Origin: Rhodoferax sp. OV413
Lineage (GTDB): Bacteria > Pseudomonadota > Gammaproteobacteria > Burkholderiales > Burkholderiaceae_C
Assembly (NCBI GenBank): GCA_945861785.1
Contig: CAMAWD010000003.1
Span: 62,001 to 126,000 of the forward strand
DNA length: 64,000 bases
Reading direction: 5' to 3'
Shown here: in pieces, positions 62,152-64,000 of the stretch
Layout: every line of letters begins with the position of its first letter
How positions within the stretch are numbered: the stretch's first letter is position 1
Position numbers and translations under genes: made by a program
Notes under the pieces: model-generated
Database searches by the model: none
Told to the model about the DNA's origin: nothing
What the model saw: the letters and a program-made list of their open reading frames with translations, nothing else

Positions 62152-64000
62152 CTACCTGAGAGACTGCTCGATCGCCCGCCTGATCCTTCTTGTGTCGCCG
62201 ACCCGGTGCGTGAAGCCGATCCGGTCGAAAAACTCCAGCACCTCGATCGCGTGATTGCGGCTGATCCCGGCTGTGTTCCGGTACTGGGCTGCAAGAAATT
62301 GGCCATCGGGATTCGCTCCGGCGATTTCCGACGCCAATTGCGCGAATCTCAAGACGTCGGCGCGCAACAGGTAACGTCCTTCGGCGAACCGTAGCAATTC
62401 GCCCGTCTTGCTCTTGCGCAGCAGCAGGTCGCTCAGCACCTTTTCCGACAAGCCCAGGGTTGCGGCCAATTCCTTCGCCGTCGGGGGCAGCTTCCGTTCT
62501 GTCACCAGGCGCGGAAGGACTAGATTCCAGAGTCGGTCGTCCGCCGGGTTGGGCATGGCATTTTGGCCGGGGCGGCGCAACTTGGTGCCATGGATCTCCA
62601 GCAGTTTCTCCACGGCCAACTCGCGCAGTAGTTGAGCAATTGCAAATTCTGGCAAGCGCGACTCCAGTTTGCCCCGCAGGGTCGACAGTTCGATGCCGAG
62701 CGACATCGGGTCTTCGCGGTGCAAGCGGTCGATCTCGGCAAGCACCTCGGCACGAAACTGATCGTGTCCGGCCAGGCTGATCGCTATCCGATCCGCCTTG
62801 CCGAGCACTGCCAGCGGCAATGTCTTGTAAAGCGCCGTGGCGGACACAGTGTCGATTCCGAAGGTGGCCTCGAAGCGATTCAGACTCACGCCCTCGGGCG
62901 TTGCCTCCACCAACGCCCTCAAAGCAACCGCAGGTGACTCACTCTCAAGTGCGCTGACCTGAGCAAGGCGCGCTACCGTGTAGCGACGGGTGGCCGGTGC
63001 AAATGGGTCCACGACGTAGCCCCCCCCGATCGTGCGAGTCGCAGACGCGTCGCGCAACACGAAACGATCGCCGTGCAAAGCGCAGACCGGCCGCTCAAGA
63101 ACGACTTGGGCAATGCGCGATGCCCCGGGCTCCATCGATTCGCCGCGACGAATCGCAATCCGTCCCGGCACCGCCGCAGTGCCGATGTGCAGGTGCACCG
63201 GCGCAAGATGCGCTACCGGTTCGCTTTCGGTCGCAAGTATCTGAATACGCGCATCGATACGCGATGTAGGATCATGCAGCGCCCCGTCCAGTACCCAATC
63301 GCCTCGCCCAATCACCTTCTTGTGCAGGTCTGCACCCACCAGATTCAATGCACAACGTTGTCCGGCACACGCCTCATTGACAGGGCGCCCGTTGACCTGA
63401 ATGCCTCGCACGCGCACCTGGATCCCGCTCGGGGACACCATGAGGCGAGCGCCTGCGGCAATGCGTCCGTTGAATACCGTCCCGGTCACAACCGTCCCGC
63501 TGCCAGACATACTGAAGGTGCGGTCAATCGCGAAGCGCGCGCGCTGACCTTCGGCGCGCCGTGCCGGAAGTAGATCAGCCTCAGCGATCAGTTTCTCTCT
63601 CAGCGCCGGAATGCCGGTCCCAGTGACGGCGGAAACCGGATAGATCGGGCAGCCGGCAAACGACGTGCCCTGCAGCAGCGCACGCACCGATCCGGTGACC
63701 TCCTTGACTCGAATCTCCGGCACGCGATCAACCTTGTTGATTACCACCATACCCCTGTTGACCCTGAGCAAGTCAAGAATCTGCAGATGTTCGATCGTCT
63801 GCGGCATCACGCCATCGTCCGCGGCGATCACGATCAACGCCTGGTCGATTGCACACACGCCCGCCAGCATGTTGCGGATGAAGCGGTCATGACCTGGCAC
63901 GTCCACGAAGCCGAGCAAGTTGCCAAGCGGCGTAGGCAAGTAGGCGAAACCGATATCGATCGAAATGCCGCGCCGCTTTTCCTCCGGCAATCGGTCTGTG
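62152..64000 (-). CDS. selB: Selenocysteine-specific translation elongation factor SelB, 5' end cut by window
   Basis: About 615 C-terminal residues of SelB, the GTPase that delivers Sec-tRNA to UGA codons at a SECIS element. The window edge cuts inside TDRLPEEKRRGISIDIGFAY, so the P-loop and about 35 residues are missing. G3 (DVPGHDRF), G4 (NKVD), the domain II/III segments (FAIDRTFSMSGSGTVVTGT) and the four C-terminal winged-helix repeats ending RNHAIEVLEFFDRIGFTHRVGDTRRIR are clear. Its stop is 75 bases from the stop of the RraA-type gene on the opposite strand. selA and formate dehydrogenase genes would be expected beyond the right edge. Confidence 0.95.
   Translation of the reverse strand, partial: TDRLPEEKRRGISIDIGFAYLPTPLGNLLGFVDVPGHDRFIRNMLAGVCAIDQALIVIAADDGVMPQTIEHLQILDLLRVNRGMVVINKVDRVPEIRVKEVTGSVRALLQGTSFAGCPIYPVSAVTGTGIPALREKLIAEADLLPARRAEGQRARFAIDRTFSMSGSGTVVTGTVFNGRIAAGARLMVSPSGIQVRVRGIQVNGRPVNEACAGQRCALNLVGADLHKKVIGRGDWVLDGALHDPTSRIDARIQILATESEPVAHLAPVHLHIGTAAVPGRIAIRRGESMEPGASRIAQVVLERPVCALHGDRFVLRDASATRTIGGGYVVDPFAPATRRYTVARLAQVSALESESPAVALRALVEATPEGVSLNRFEATFGIDTVSATALYKTLPLAVLGKADRIAISLAGHDQFRAEVLAEIDRLHREDPMSLGIELSTLRGKLESRLPEFAIAQLLRELAVEKLLEIHGTKLRRPGQNAMPNPADDRLWNLVLPRLVTERKLPPTAKELAATLGLSEKVLSDLLLRKSKTGELLRFAEGRYLLRADVLRFAQLASEIAGANPDGQFLAAQYRNTAGISRNHAIEVLEFFDRIGFTHRVGDTRRIRRAIEQSLR

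Noticed and set aside
1-64000. CRISPR arrays, tRNA/rRNA genes and intact insertion sequences
   Set aside because: I saw no direct-repeat array, no clover-leaf candidate and no complete transposase with terminal repeats; weak tRNA-like structures could be missed by eye.

Overview
The window is high-GC DNA whose gene content points to a betaproteobacterium of the Burkholderiales type. The grounds are a Bug/TctC periplasmic binding protein, many ABC/TRAP uptake systems for organic acids, a large repertoire of flavin monooxygenases, and SelB. No rRNA, tRNA or intact insertion sequence was recognised. It reads as a catabolic accessory region of uptake operons joined to ring-opening, oxidising and C-C lyase enzymes, with a few decayed genes between modules. 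No substrate can be named from sequence alone.

Layout, 0-20 kb: the end of a peptide-type ABC ATPase followed by a cyclase-family hydrolase (0-1.8 kb). Next comes a minus-strand operon of a fused HyuA-HyuB protein plus a separate HyuA/HyuB pair, all in 4-nt overlaps (10.1-2.3 kb). A relic of an iclR/leuC divergent pair follows, with a still well-formed promoter (10.1-11.0 kb). Then a plus-strand operon: SsuA-type binding protein, ATPase, HyuA, HyuB, second cyclase, SsuC-type permease and an old-yellow-enzyme reductase (11.1-20.2 kb).

20-37 kb: a GlcD-like flavoprotein and an IclR regulator (minus strand) stand divergent from a LeuC-like / LeuD-like / isocitrate-lyase-family cassette. A complete Liv-type ABC transporter (livKHMGF), another HyuA/HyuB pair and a zinc-free MDR reductase follow. 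A double-hotdog thioesterase (minus) and an MlrC-type protein (plus) close this part.

37-51.5 kb: a peptide-type ABC transporter (DppA-D-F-B-C) is interleaved with LLM flavin monooxygenases and a WrbA-like flavoprotein. Two more NtaA-type monooxygenases, a Bug binding protein and a flavin reductase fused to an IclR-type ligand-binding domain follow. 51.5-53.2 kb is a zone of decayed genes. 53.2-62 kb holds a fifth LLM monooxygenase, a TRAP transporter, a second flavin reductase, a GMC oxidoreductase, a TIM-barrel amidohydrolase and an RraA/HMG-type aldolase. The window ends inside selB on the minus strand.

The most notable signals are: (i) three promoters at about 10.66, 22.5 and 37.8 kb that share one architecture (TTTCR-N5-YGAAA-N4-TTTYR-N4-TTGACA-N17-TA(T/G)(T/A)CT), probably an IclR-type regulon; (ii) an aconitase-like plus lyase-like cassette whose small subunit and lyase have replaced the usual active-site loop residues; (iii) the flavin reductase/IclR-effector fusion; and (iv) a decayed second copy of the iclR-leuC locus that kept its promoter.
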